This document shows positions 36,558-43,957 of a DNA stretch of 64,000 bases, piece by piece. A model generated the notes under the pieces. It saw nothing but the letters and a program-made list of their open reading frames with translations. It was not told the origin of the DNA and searched no databases. A program made the position numbers and the translations under genes. This DNA comes from Megasphaera cerevisiae DSM 20462 (GTDB lineage Bacteria; Bacillota; Negativicutes; Veillonellales; Megasphaeraceae), in NCBI RefSeq assembly GCF_001045675.1, contig NZ_LEKT01000010.1, positions 1 to 64,000 on the forward strand, read 5' to 3'. The first letter of the stretch is position 1. Each line of letters opens with the position of its first letter.

Positions 36558-36592
36558 AAAAAATCTGCCGGCAAATTGCCGGCAGATTTTTT
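36558..36592 (+). terminator. Rho-independent terminator after PocR copy 1
   Basis: A perfect 15-bp stem (36558-36572 and 36578-36592, AAAAAATCTGCCGGC) closes on AAATT, with the 3' arm ending in T6. The first dehydratase must therefore have its own promoter in 36593-36749. Confidence 0.9.
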
Positions 36593-36698
36593 GTGTGCGT
36601 CAGGCCATGTCCAGAGAAAGTAACATTTCTTCCGGCTTATATAAAATAATTGGTATCTTTCATTGCTATAATAAATACAAATCGAAAGATTGCATATG

Positions 36699-36719
36699 AC
36701 GCATGATGAAATCATGCGT
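36699..36719. promoter_or_regulatory. Inverted repeat in the leader of the first dehydratase
   Basis: ACGCATGAT-GAA-ATCATGCGT is a perfect 9-bp inverted repeat 31 bp upstream of the start codon, downstream of a TATAAT box at 36667-36672. It may be a regulator site or a leader hairpin. No good -35 box stands 16-18 bp before that TATAAT, as expected for an activator-dependent promoter. Confidence 0.45.
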
Positions 36720-36749
36720 TACTAATTTAGTTTATAAGGAGGTTTTATA

Positions 36750-39320
36750 ATGGAAGTATTAGCCAAAGGATTTTCCAAGCCGACCACACGGATTCAGAAA
36801 TTGCGTGAAGAAATTTTTAATGCCGTACCGGCACTGGAGGCAGATCGTGCCGTTTTACTTACGGAATCCTATAAGGCAACCGAAAATGAGCCGGTAATTA
36901 TTCGCAGAGCGAAGGCTGTTGCGGCCGTATTGAGAGGGATACCGACAGCGCTGCGCGAAGGGGAATTGATTTCAGGAGTTATGGCAGAAGGAGTGCATAA
37001 TTGCCAGGTGTATCCTGAATTTTCCTATCAATGGATTATCAATGAATTTGATACGAGGGCGACGCGGATGGCAGATCCCTTTGTGATTACGACGGATACA
37101 AAAGAAAAGATGCGTCAGGCCTTTTCCTATTGGGATGGCAAGACGACGCATGCTCTGGCGACCTCATATATGTCTCAAAAATGTTTAGAGGCTCAGTCTC
37201 AGGGGGTCTTTAGTGTGGGAAATTATTATTTTAACGGCGTCGGTCATATTTGTGTGGATTATGGCAAGGTCCTTCGTCTTGGCTTTTCCGGTATTTTAAA
37301 GGAAGTGGCGGAGGCTAAAAATAAACTATCCATTTCAGATCCGAAATGCTTGAAAAAAAGAGAGTTTTATGATGCGGTTACAATTATATACACGGCAGCG
37401 ATTGATTTTGCTCACCGCTATGCAGATCTGGCCGCTAAAGAAGCTGAAAAAGCTGATGGACAGAGGAAACAAGAACTGCTGCAGATGGCTGCCAATTGCC
37501 TGCAGGTTCCGGAATATCCGGCAGCTAATTGGTGGGAAGCCTTGCAGTCATTTTGGTTTGTGCAGCTGATCATGCAATTGGAATCTAACGGACATTCTGT
37601 ATCGCCAGGTCGTTTTGATCAATATATGTATCCGTATTTGAAAATGGATCAGGTTGTTTCGCCTGATGTTGCACAGGAATTGCTGGACAGTCTGTGGATC
37701 AAAATGAATGATTTAAACAAAACCCGTGATGAAATTTCTGATCAGGCCTTTGCCGGCTATCAGTGCTTTCAGAATATTCAATGCGGCGGGCAGACGGAAG
37801 AAGGAGAAGATGCGACAAACGAATTATCATACATGATGATCGATGCGTCGGCTCATGTTGCCATGGCGTCACCTTCCTTTTCTATCCGGTATTGGAGTAA
37901 ATCACCAGATGAATTTTTGTTCCGGGCTTGCGAGTTAGTCCGTTTGGGCTATGGTTATCCGGCTATGTATAATGATGAGGTTATCATACCCGCTCTGGAA
38001 AATCGCGGCGTAACCTTGCGGGATGCGCGAAATTATTCACTGATTGGCTGCGTGGAGCCGACTATCCCGCATAAGACACTGGGGTGGCATGATGCAGGCT
38101 TCTTTAATATATCTAAAATTTTAGAGATTACGCTGCATAATGGCCGTGTCGGGCAGTTACAAATGGGGCCAAAGTCTGGTGAAGCTGCTGATTTTCACTC
38201 TCTCGAAGAGTTGATGAAGGCCTATAAGACGCAAATGAAATATTTTGTAGCCTTACTGGTGGAAGCCTGCAATGCTGTTGATCTGGCGCATATGGAACGC
38301 TGCCCGCTGCCATTTGAATCGGCGCTGGTGGACGACTGCATTGTCCGGGGTCTCAGTGCAGAAGAAGGCGGTGCCGTCTATAATTTCAGCGGTCCCCAGG
38401 CCTTTGGTGTTGCGGATAATGGGGATTCTCTCATGGCTATTAAAAAGCATGTGTTTGAGAAACAGGAAGTAGCTATGACAGATTTGATAGAAGCGCTTGA
38501 TCATAATTTCGGCTATCCTGATATGACAGGAAAGGTAACGCGGATGTTTGGCGGCGGGCAGACCGGCGGTACGTACGCGAAAGAACCGTCAGAGGATATG
38601 GATAAGCGGCAGATTTATGAAATAGTTAAGCGTCTGCTCAGTGCTAATGGAGAAATGAATGTGTGCCAAGTCCGGCAGCAGTTGGAAAACAATTCGAATT
38701 CAGGGGATACGAATGAACGGTACCGGCAGATCAGGAAAATCGTGGAGCAGACAACTTGGTTCGGCAATGACGATGACGAAGTAGATCGTCTGGCCCGGGA
38801 AGCCGGACAGATTTACGCTAAAGAAGTTGAAAAATATACGAATCCCCGTGGCGGAAAATTCCAGGCCGGATGTTATCCGGTATCGGCCAATGTTCTTTTC
38901 GGAAAAGATGTAGCGGCCCTTCCCGACGGACGTCTTGCCTGGGAACCGCTGGCAGACGGCGTATCACCCCGGGCGGGCTGCGATACAAACGGTCCGACGG
39001 CGGCAGCGATGTCTGTATGCAAGTTAGGTCATGAAATTTATTCAAATGGCACCCTGTATAATCAGAAGTATGTGCCGTCAGCATTGGCGGGAGATGAAGG
39101 TCTTAAACGGTTTGAAGCAGTCGTACGCGCGTATTTTGAAGGAAAGGGAATGCACGTGCAATTTAATGTTATTGACCGGGCTACGCTGGTTGATGCGCAG
39201 CAGCATCCGGAACAGCATAAGGATCTGGTCGTCCGTGTCGCCGGATACAGCGCTCAGTTTATATCATTAGCAAAGGAGGTACAGGATAATATTATTGATA
39301 GATCCGAATTAAAATTCTAA
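36750..39320 (+). CDS. Glycyl radical diol (propanediol/glycerol) dehydratase, copy 1
   Basis: The 856-residue GRE has the catalytic Cys and Glu in LIGCVEP (about residue 433), the glycyl-radical motif RVAGYSAQF near the C-terminus, and the diol-site residues in NGVGH, ESNGHSVSP and GWHDAGFFN. The Asp in GWHD and the Cys/Glu pair match B12-independent glycerol/1,2-propanediol dehydratases. Choline and PFL-type enzymes differ here. Compared with Clostridium butyricum glycerol dehydratase (787 aa) it has an extra segment at about residues 590-655 (nt 38520-38715). That segment contains a predicted amphipathic helix (DKRQIYEIVKRLLSA) between flexible linkers. It has no N-terminal extension. A strong AAGGAGG site precedes the ATG. 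Confidence 0.9.
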   Translation: MEVLAKGFSKPTTRIQKLREEIFNAVPALEADRAVLLTESYKATENEPVIIRRAKAVAAVLRGIPTALREGELISGVMAEGVHNCQVYPEFSYQWIINEFDTRATRMADPFVITTDTKEKMRQAFSYWDGKTTHALATSYMSQKCLEAQSQGVFSVGNYYFNGVGHICVDYGKVLRLGFSGILKEVAEAKNKLSISDPKCLKKREFYDAVTIIYTAAIDFAHRYADLAAKEAEKADGQRKQELLQMAANCLQVPEYPAANWWEALQSFWFVQLIMQLESNGHSVSPGRFDQYMYPYLKMDQVVSPDVAQELLDSLWIKMNDLNKTRDEISDQAFAGYQCFQNIQCGGQTEEGEDATNELSYMMIDASAHVAMASPSFSIRYWSKSPDEFLFRACELVRLGYGYPAMYNDEVIIPALENRGVTLRDARNYSLIGCVEPTIPHKTLGWHDAGFFNISKILEITLHNGRVGQLQMGPKSGEAADFHSLEELMKAYKTQMKYFVALLVEACNAVDLAHMERCPLPFESALVDDCIVRGLSAEEGGAVYNFSGPQAFGVADNGDSLMAIKKHVFEKQEVAMTDLIEALDHNFGYPDMTGKVTRMFGGGQTGGTYAKEPSEDMDKRQIYEIVKRLLSANGEMNVCQVRQQLENNSNSGDTNERYRQIRKIVEQTTWFGNDDDEVDRLAREAGQIYAKEVEKYTNPRGGKFQAGCYPVSANVLFGKDVAALPDGRLAWEPLADGVSPRAGCDTNGPTAAAMSVCKLGHEIYSNGTLYNQKYVPSALAGDEGLKRFEAVVRAYFEGKGMHVQFNVIDRATLVDAQQHPEQHKDLVVRVAGYSAQFISLAKEVQDNIIDRSELKF

Positions 39321-39400
39321 ATACTCTTTGCAATCACTGCGTAGAAGTGAATGAAAAACATCGTGCCTGACAGCAAACGATTGTTTTACAGCTGTACCTA

Positions 39401-39431
39401 GAGAGAGACCGTCAGCAGCGTGTCTCTCTCT
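39401..39431 (+). terminator. Weak hairpin after the first dehydratase
   Basis: Arms GAGAGAGAC (39401-39409) and GTCTCTCTC (39422-39430) pair perfectly but are followed only by TTATT. It may attenuate rather than end transcription into pduS. Confidence 0.45.
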
Positions 39432-39619
39432 TATTCCATTTGTGCCTGCGCATTTTCCAAAGAAAAAAATAACACTATTTTGTCGTATTGTAGCAAATTA
39501 TTTTTGCTTTTTTGACATTTGTATTATTCCCTAAAAGGAAAAATGGTATAATTTAGTAAATTCAGTTTGACAGCTGCATGCACAATTCAGGATACAAATA
39601 TAATATAGAGGTGACAGGT

Positions 39620-40942
39620 GTGAGCTTAGTAGATAAGATTAAAAACGCCGGGGTAATCGGTGCCGGAGGTGCCGGATTTCCCACTCATGCTAAGGTATCC
39701 GGTGAAGCAGATTACGTGCTGCTGAATGCTGCTGAATGCGAGCCGCTTTTGCGGGTTGATCAGCAGCTGCTTGTACTGTATACGGACAGCATTTTGTATG
39801 GCCTTGATGCGATAGCACGGCAGCTTCAGGTGAAACATGCCATTATCGGTATCAAGAAAAAGCACGGTGATGTCATTGATGTACTGCGCAGGCGAATCCG
39901 GGAATTGAGACTGGCTATTGAAATTCATGAAATGGCAGATTTTTATCCTGCCGGAGACGAACAGATCATGGTGTATGAATTGACAGGACGGATCGTACCG
40001 GAGGGCGGTATTCCCATTAAAGTCGGTTGTGTTGTTATCAATGTTGAAACGACGCTGAATGTCAATCGGTCTATGGAGGATATGTCCGTAACAGATTCCT
40101 TTGTGACGGTTTCCGGAGACGTACCGCATCCTTTGACCATGAAAGTTCCCGTAGGCACGCCGATGAAGGAGGTTGTCGCCAAGGCGGGAATTACGGATCT
40201 GGATGGATATGCTGTTATTGACGGCGGTCCTATGATGGGGCGGGTTCTGAAGGATATGGATGCGACGGTTATGAAAAAGACCAAGGGATATATTGTCCTG
40301 CGGACGGAGCATCCTCTTATCGTCAAAAAGACAGCAACGGACCGGACGGCCTTTTTGGAAGGGCGCAGCGCTTGTGAACAGTGCCGGATGTGTACGGATC
40401 TGTGTCCGCGTCACTTGATTGGGCATAATCTGAATCCTCATAAAATCATGAGGGCGGTCAAATATAATCTTGCCCGGCTGGAGGAATTGACCCAAGCCAA
40501 TTTATGCAGTCAATGCGGTATATGTACCTTGTTTTCCTGTCCGGCTCATTTGAAGCCGCATCAGATTAATTTTATGATCAAACAGCAGCTGGGAGCTAAT
40601 AAACTCCGGTATACGCCCCTGACAGAAGCGTATCACGCTTCTGCGGCACGGGATTACCGGCGCCTTCCAGTCAAGCGTCTTATACGGCATTTGGGATTAT
40701 ATGCCTTTGACAAGCCGGCACCCATGACCGATGTGACCTTTGCTTCTCCAGAAGTGCGGATTTCTCTGCATCAGCATGTCGGAGCACCTGCCGTCGCTGT
40801 CGTTGCCGCAGGTGACGTGGTGATAAAGGGGCAGTTGATTGCTGACGTTCCGGAAGGGACTCTTGGTGCTGCCGTTCATGCCAGCGTGAACGGTATGGTC
40901 GCAAGTATAACCGATCAGGAAATTACAATAAAGGTGGGATAA
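39620..40942 (+). CDS. pduS: PduS-like RnfC-domain flavo-iron-sulfur oxidoreductase
   Basis: The protein of about 440 residues has an N-terminal RnfC-type FMN/NADH domain (GAGGAGFPTHAKV), an SLBB-type segment, and two 4Fe-4S cluster motifs (CEQCRMCTDLCPRH and CSQCGICTLFSCP). A C-terminal lipoyl-like domain follows. A GTG at 39620, 6 nt after GAGGTG, is preferred to the upstream ATG at 39578. PduS reduces cobalamin in B12-dependent Pdu compartments. No B12 dehydratase or cobalamin adenosyltransferase is encoded here, so it probably reduces something else, such as the activase. It lies 3 bp before pduT. Confidence 0.87.
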   Translation: MSLVDKIKNAGVIGAGGAGFPTHAKVSGEADYVLLNAAECEPLLRVDQQLLVLYTDSILYGLDAIARQLQVKHAIIGIKKKHGDVIDVLRRRIRELRLAIEIHEMADFYPAGDEQIMVYELTGRIVPEGGIPIKVGCVVINVETTLNVNRSMEDMSVTDSFVTVSGDVPHPLTMKVPVGTPMKEVVAKAGITDLDGYAVIDGGPMMGRVLKDMDATVMKKTKGYIVLRTEHPLIVKKTATDRTAFLEGRSACEQCRMCTDLCPRHLIGHNLNPHKIMRAVKYNLARLEELTQANLCSQCGICTLFSCPAHLKPHQINFMIKQQLGANKLRYTPLTEAYHASAARDYRRLPVKRLIRHLGLYAFDKPAPMTDVTFASPEVRISLHQHVGAPAVAVVAAGDVVIKGQLIADVPEGTLGAAVHASVNGMVASITDQEITIKVG

Positions 40943-40945
40943 GGT

Positions 40946-41494
40946 ATGTATAAAGCAATTGGGATGCTGGAATTGTCCAGTATCGGCAAAGGGATGTATG
41001 CCAATGATTTAATGACCAAGGCGTCAGAAGTGGAAGTAGTGACAGCAGGGTCGGTTTGTCCCGGAAAATATATTTCAGTTATTGCCGGAGATGTGGCTGC
41101 TGTCCAAAATGCGATGAAGGTTGGCGAACAAGCCAGTGAAGGTGCATATGTGGATTCTGTTGTTATACCGAATGTTCACGCAGGAATTTTTCCGGCTATT
41201 ACGGGGACAACCATGCCCGAGCACCTGGATGCGCTGGGAATTATTGAATCTTTTTCCCTGGCTTTCATGATTCGTGCGGCGGATGTAGCTCTCAAGGCCG
41301 CGGCCATTGATGCGATTGAGCTTCGGCTCGGCATCGGTTTGGGTGGCAAGGCTTATTTTGCGTTTACCGGAAATGTGGGTGCTGTGGAAGCTTCGGTCAA
41401 AGCTGCAATAGAAGAAACAGAAGGAAACGGCTTGTTAGTGGATACAGAGGTTATACCCAAACCATCTAAGAAGTTTTGGGCAACGATGTTCTAA
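40946..41494 (+). CDS. pduT: PduT-like BMC-T shell protein with iron-sulfur pore cysteine
   Basis: The 182-residue protein has two tandem BMC folds and forms trimeric shell tiles. Residue Cys38 (AGSVCPGKY) falls where the Salmonella PduT pore Cys binds a 4Fe-4S cluster. That cluster can pass electrons across the shell. It is encoded directly after pduS, as in Pdu operons, and the two proteins are known to interact. Here the pair stands in a B12-independent locus. Confidence 0.9.
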   Translation: MYKAIGMLELSSIGKGMYANDLMTKASEVEVVTAGSVCPGKYISVIAGDVAAVQNAMKVGEQASEGAYVDSVVIPNVHAGIFPAITGTTMPEHLDALGIIESFSLAFMIRAADVALKAAAIDAIELRLGIGLGGKAYFAFTGNVGAVEASVKAAIEETEGNGLLVDTEVIPKPSKKFWATMF

Positions 41495-41628
41495 TCCTAT
41501 CACATAAAAGTATAGCCTGTAGTTATGAATTGATAGTCTGGTATGATATACTGATGTGGTAGACACGAGAAATAGGGAACTGTTTTCAACAACAGATCAG
41601 GGACAGTATCTGTGGAAGGGAAATCACT

Positions 41629-42525
41629 ATGGCTATTACATTAATGAAAGACGATTGTGTGAAAAAGGTTGTCGGAAGTATCATGAATGACTATACTAAT
41701 GCTACAGGCATTGCCTGCGTTTATGTAGATATTAAAGGCCGGGAACGATCTAGTAAGTATAATTTCACTAAATTTTGTCAGTTTATGAGAAGCATTCCTG
41801 CCTTTCAGGATAAATGCAGCCAGTGTGATTTGTGCGGCGGGTTGGAAACATTTAAAAATCAGAGCTGCTGCCCGTACCGCTGCCATGCGGGATTAGTCGA
41901 TTTTGCCGTGCCGGTCGTACATGAAAACCAGCTTCATGGGTTTATTGTTTCAGGACAAATGTCTTCACCTGATGCGCGGGTTCCTTATTTGCAGGAAGCT
42001 ACGAAATGGGAGGAAGACAGCTATGCGTTTCATTACTTCAAATCGGTGCCTCAGTACCGCTATGAAGAAATAGTCAGCGCCTCGCGGGTGCTGAATACAC
42101 TGACGACCTGCTACTTTCCCTTCAGCGATCATAAGCTGGATATGGCATACGCGACACAGACAATCAGCGGTGAACGGAATTCGGAGCTGGCTGCGATTAA
42201 ACGCAGCGAAATCCGAAAAACAGTAGAATACATTAAAAATCATTTGAACTGCAACTTATCGCTGCGGATGATTGCGGAGGAAGTATATTTGAGTGAATCG
42301 TATCTTTCCAAGCTGTTTAAGCAGGAAATGAATATGAATCTGATGCAGTATATTAATCAGTGCCGTATCAGTGAGGCCGAAAAAATACTGAAAACGTCCA
42401 AATCATCCGTTGATTCGATTGGCAGGCATTTAGGGTATCACCGCACCAGCTATTTCTGCAAAATATTTAAACAATTTACGGGAGAAACGCCGCATGCCTA
42501 CCGCAAGAAGTTTGACATACGGTAA
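41629..42525 (+). CDS. PocR-type AraC regulator, copy 2
   Basis: The 298-residue paralogue of the regulator at 35653-36549 has the PocR domain Cys/His cluster (CSQCDLCGG, CCPYRCHAGLVDFAVP) and an AraC HTH pair (LRMIAEEVYLSESYLSKLF, GYHRTSYFCKIFKQFTGETPH). It lies directly upstream of metK and the second dehydratase. The repeated order regulator-then-dehydratase suggests a duplicated module. The two regulators may respond to different diols or cross-regulate. Confidence 0.88.
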   Translation: MAITLMKDDCVKKVVGSIMNDYTNATGIACVYVDIKGRERSSKYNFTKFCQFMRSIPAFQDKCSQCDLCGGLETFKNQSCCPYRCHAGLVDFAVPVVHENQLHGFIVSGQMSSPDARVPYLQEATKWEEDSYAFHYFKSVPQYRYEEIVSASRVLNTLTTCYFPFSDHKLDMAYATQTISGERNSELAAIKRSEIRKTVEYIKNHLNCNLSLRMIAEEVYLSESYLSKLFKQEMNMNLMQYINQCRISEAEKILKTSKSSVDSIGRHLGYHRTSYFCKIFKQFTGETPHAYRKKFDIR

Positions 42526-42536
42526 CGGCGGCTCTC

Positions 42537-43715
42537 ATGGGAGATGATATATTGGGAAACAGCCTGTATACATTTTTAACATCGGAAGCCGTGACAGAAG
42601 GGCATCCGGATAAGATCTGCGATCAGATTTCTGACGCGATTCTTGATGCCTACCTTGCGCAGGATCGTACAGCGCATGTAGCCGTGGAATCTTTTGTTTC
42701 TGGAAATGTGCTGACGATTGCCGGGGAAGTCCATGCTGCGGCGGCTGTCGATATTCCGGAAACAGCGCGTCAGGTCATACGGGAAATCGGATATACGGAT
42801 CCGGTATTAGGGTTTACGGCGGCGGATTGCCTTATTTTTACAAACGTTCATCAGCAATCCACGGATATCCGTCAGGGAGTAACCCGGGAAGCGGAAGCTG
42901 TTGGCAGCGGAGATCAAGGTATTATGTATGGTTACGCCACCAACGAGACGGCAAACTACATGCCTGTTACCTGCAATCTGGCACAGGGACTTGTACGGCA
43001 GTTGGATCGGATGCGCCATGAAACTGAACTGGGGAAGATATTTCGTCCGGACGGCAAATCGCAGGTGACGATGCATTTTGATCAGGAGGGCCGGCCTGAC
43101 GGTATTCACAGCCTGATTGTATCCGCGCAGCATTGCGAAACAGTGGAACAGGAAGAATTGCGGCGTATTATCAGGCAGGTCGTTATTGATCCGGTATGCG
43201 GGGAATGGCTGCGGCCAGATACTGCTGTTCACATCAATGCGACAGGGCGGTTCGTCATTGGCGGACCTGCCGGTGATACCGGTCTGACAGGGCGGAAAAT
43301 CATGGTGGATACGTATGGAACCATCGCAAAACATGGCGGCGGAGCCTTTTCCGGTAAGGATGGAACTAAAGTAGATCGCAGTGCAGCCTATATGGCACGA
43401 TATGTAGCTAAAAATATTACGGCCGCCGGATTGTGTGATCGCTGCGAGGTGTCGATTGCCTATGCGATCAGCGGCATATATCCGGAGGCCGTACAGATTC
43501 AGACCTTCGGTACGGAGCATGTACCGCACGAACGGATTGAGAAGGCCGTAGCTGCTGTGTTCTCCTTTGCCGTAGCTGACGTTATCAAACTCCTGGATCT
43601 GCGCCGTCCTCAATTCAGAAAAACTGCTGTATACGGACACTTTGGCAGAGAAAATGAAGGGTTTGCCTGGGAACGGACAGATCAAGCGGAAGCATTACGG
43701 AATGCTGCAATATAA
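42537..43715 (+). CDS. metK: S-adenosylmethionine synthetase inside the microcompartment locus
   Basis: A complete 392-residue MetK with TEGHPDKICDQISDA, GSGDQGIMYGYA, and GGGAFSGKDGTKVDRSAAY. It makes S-adenosylmethionine from Met and ATP. The likely user here is the radical-SAM activase at 46577-47515. The ATG at 42537 has weak ribosome-site support; a TTG at 42552 has GGAG 9 nt upstream and would give a more typical N-terminus. Genomes normally encode MetK elsewhere, so this is probably a second, dedicated copy (inference). Confidence 0.92.
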   Translation: MGDDILGNSLYTFLTSEAVTEGHPDKICDQISDAILDAYLAQDRTAHVAVESFVSGNVLTIAGEVHAAAAVDIPETARQVIREIGYTDPVLGFTAADCLIFTNVHQQSTDIRQGVTREAEAVGSGDQGIMYGYATNETANYMPVTCNLAQGLVRQLDRMRHETELGKIFRPDGKSQVTMHFDQEGRPDGIHSLIVSAQHCETVEQEELRRIIRQVVIDPVCGEWLRPDTAVHINATGRFVIGGPAGDTGLTGRKIMVDTYGTIAKHGGGAFSGKDGTKVDRSAAYMARYVAKNITAAGLCDRCEVSIAYAISGIYPEAVQIQTFGTEHVPHERIEKAVAAVFSFAVADVIKLLDLRRPQFRKTAVYGHFGRENEGFAWERTDQAEALRNAAI

Positions 43716-43735
43716 TATACAAAATATACAAGATC

Positions 43736-43794
43736 GCGACTGCAGTCAATCACATAGATTTGCTGCAGTCGCCATTTTTTTGCAAAAAAATGGC
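43736..43794 (+). terminator. Terminator after metK plus adjoining palindrome
   Basis: Arms GCGACTGCAG (43736-43745) and CTGCAGTCGC (43763-43772) are perfectly complementary, followed by a T7 run. The T run is itself half of a 24-bp perfect palindrome (43771-43794) of the form GCCA-T7-GC-A7-TGGC. Confidence 0.8.
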
Positions 43795-43842
43795 GTTTTA
43801 TCAATCAAAATAGTAGTATTTCGGCGACCATGAAATAATTAA

Positions 43843-43865
43843 GTCGTATTGTTTAATGTTATAAT
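43843..43865 (+). promoter_or_regulatory. Candidate promoter of the second dehydratase
   Basis: A perfect TATAAT (43860-43865) lies 93 bp before the start codon with no good -35 box. The decamer GTCGTATTGT at 43843-43852, also found at 39482-39491 upstream of pduS, overlaps the expected spacer. An activator-dependent promoter is suggested. Confidence 0.4.
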
Positions 43866-43957
43866 CATCACGAAACATCGGATTGCAGATAATGCATGCT
43901 GTCAAACATGGCAATTTGATGACTACGTATGTGAAAAACACAAGGAGGCTACATTTT

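Noticed and set aside
39620-41494. A B12-dependent Pdu system because of pduS and pduT
   Set aside because: No PduCDE, PduGH, PduO or cobalamin genes occur in the window, and the signature enzymes are glycyl radical type.
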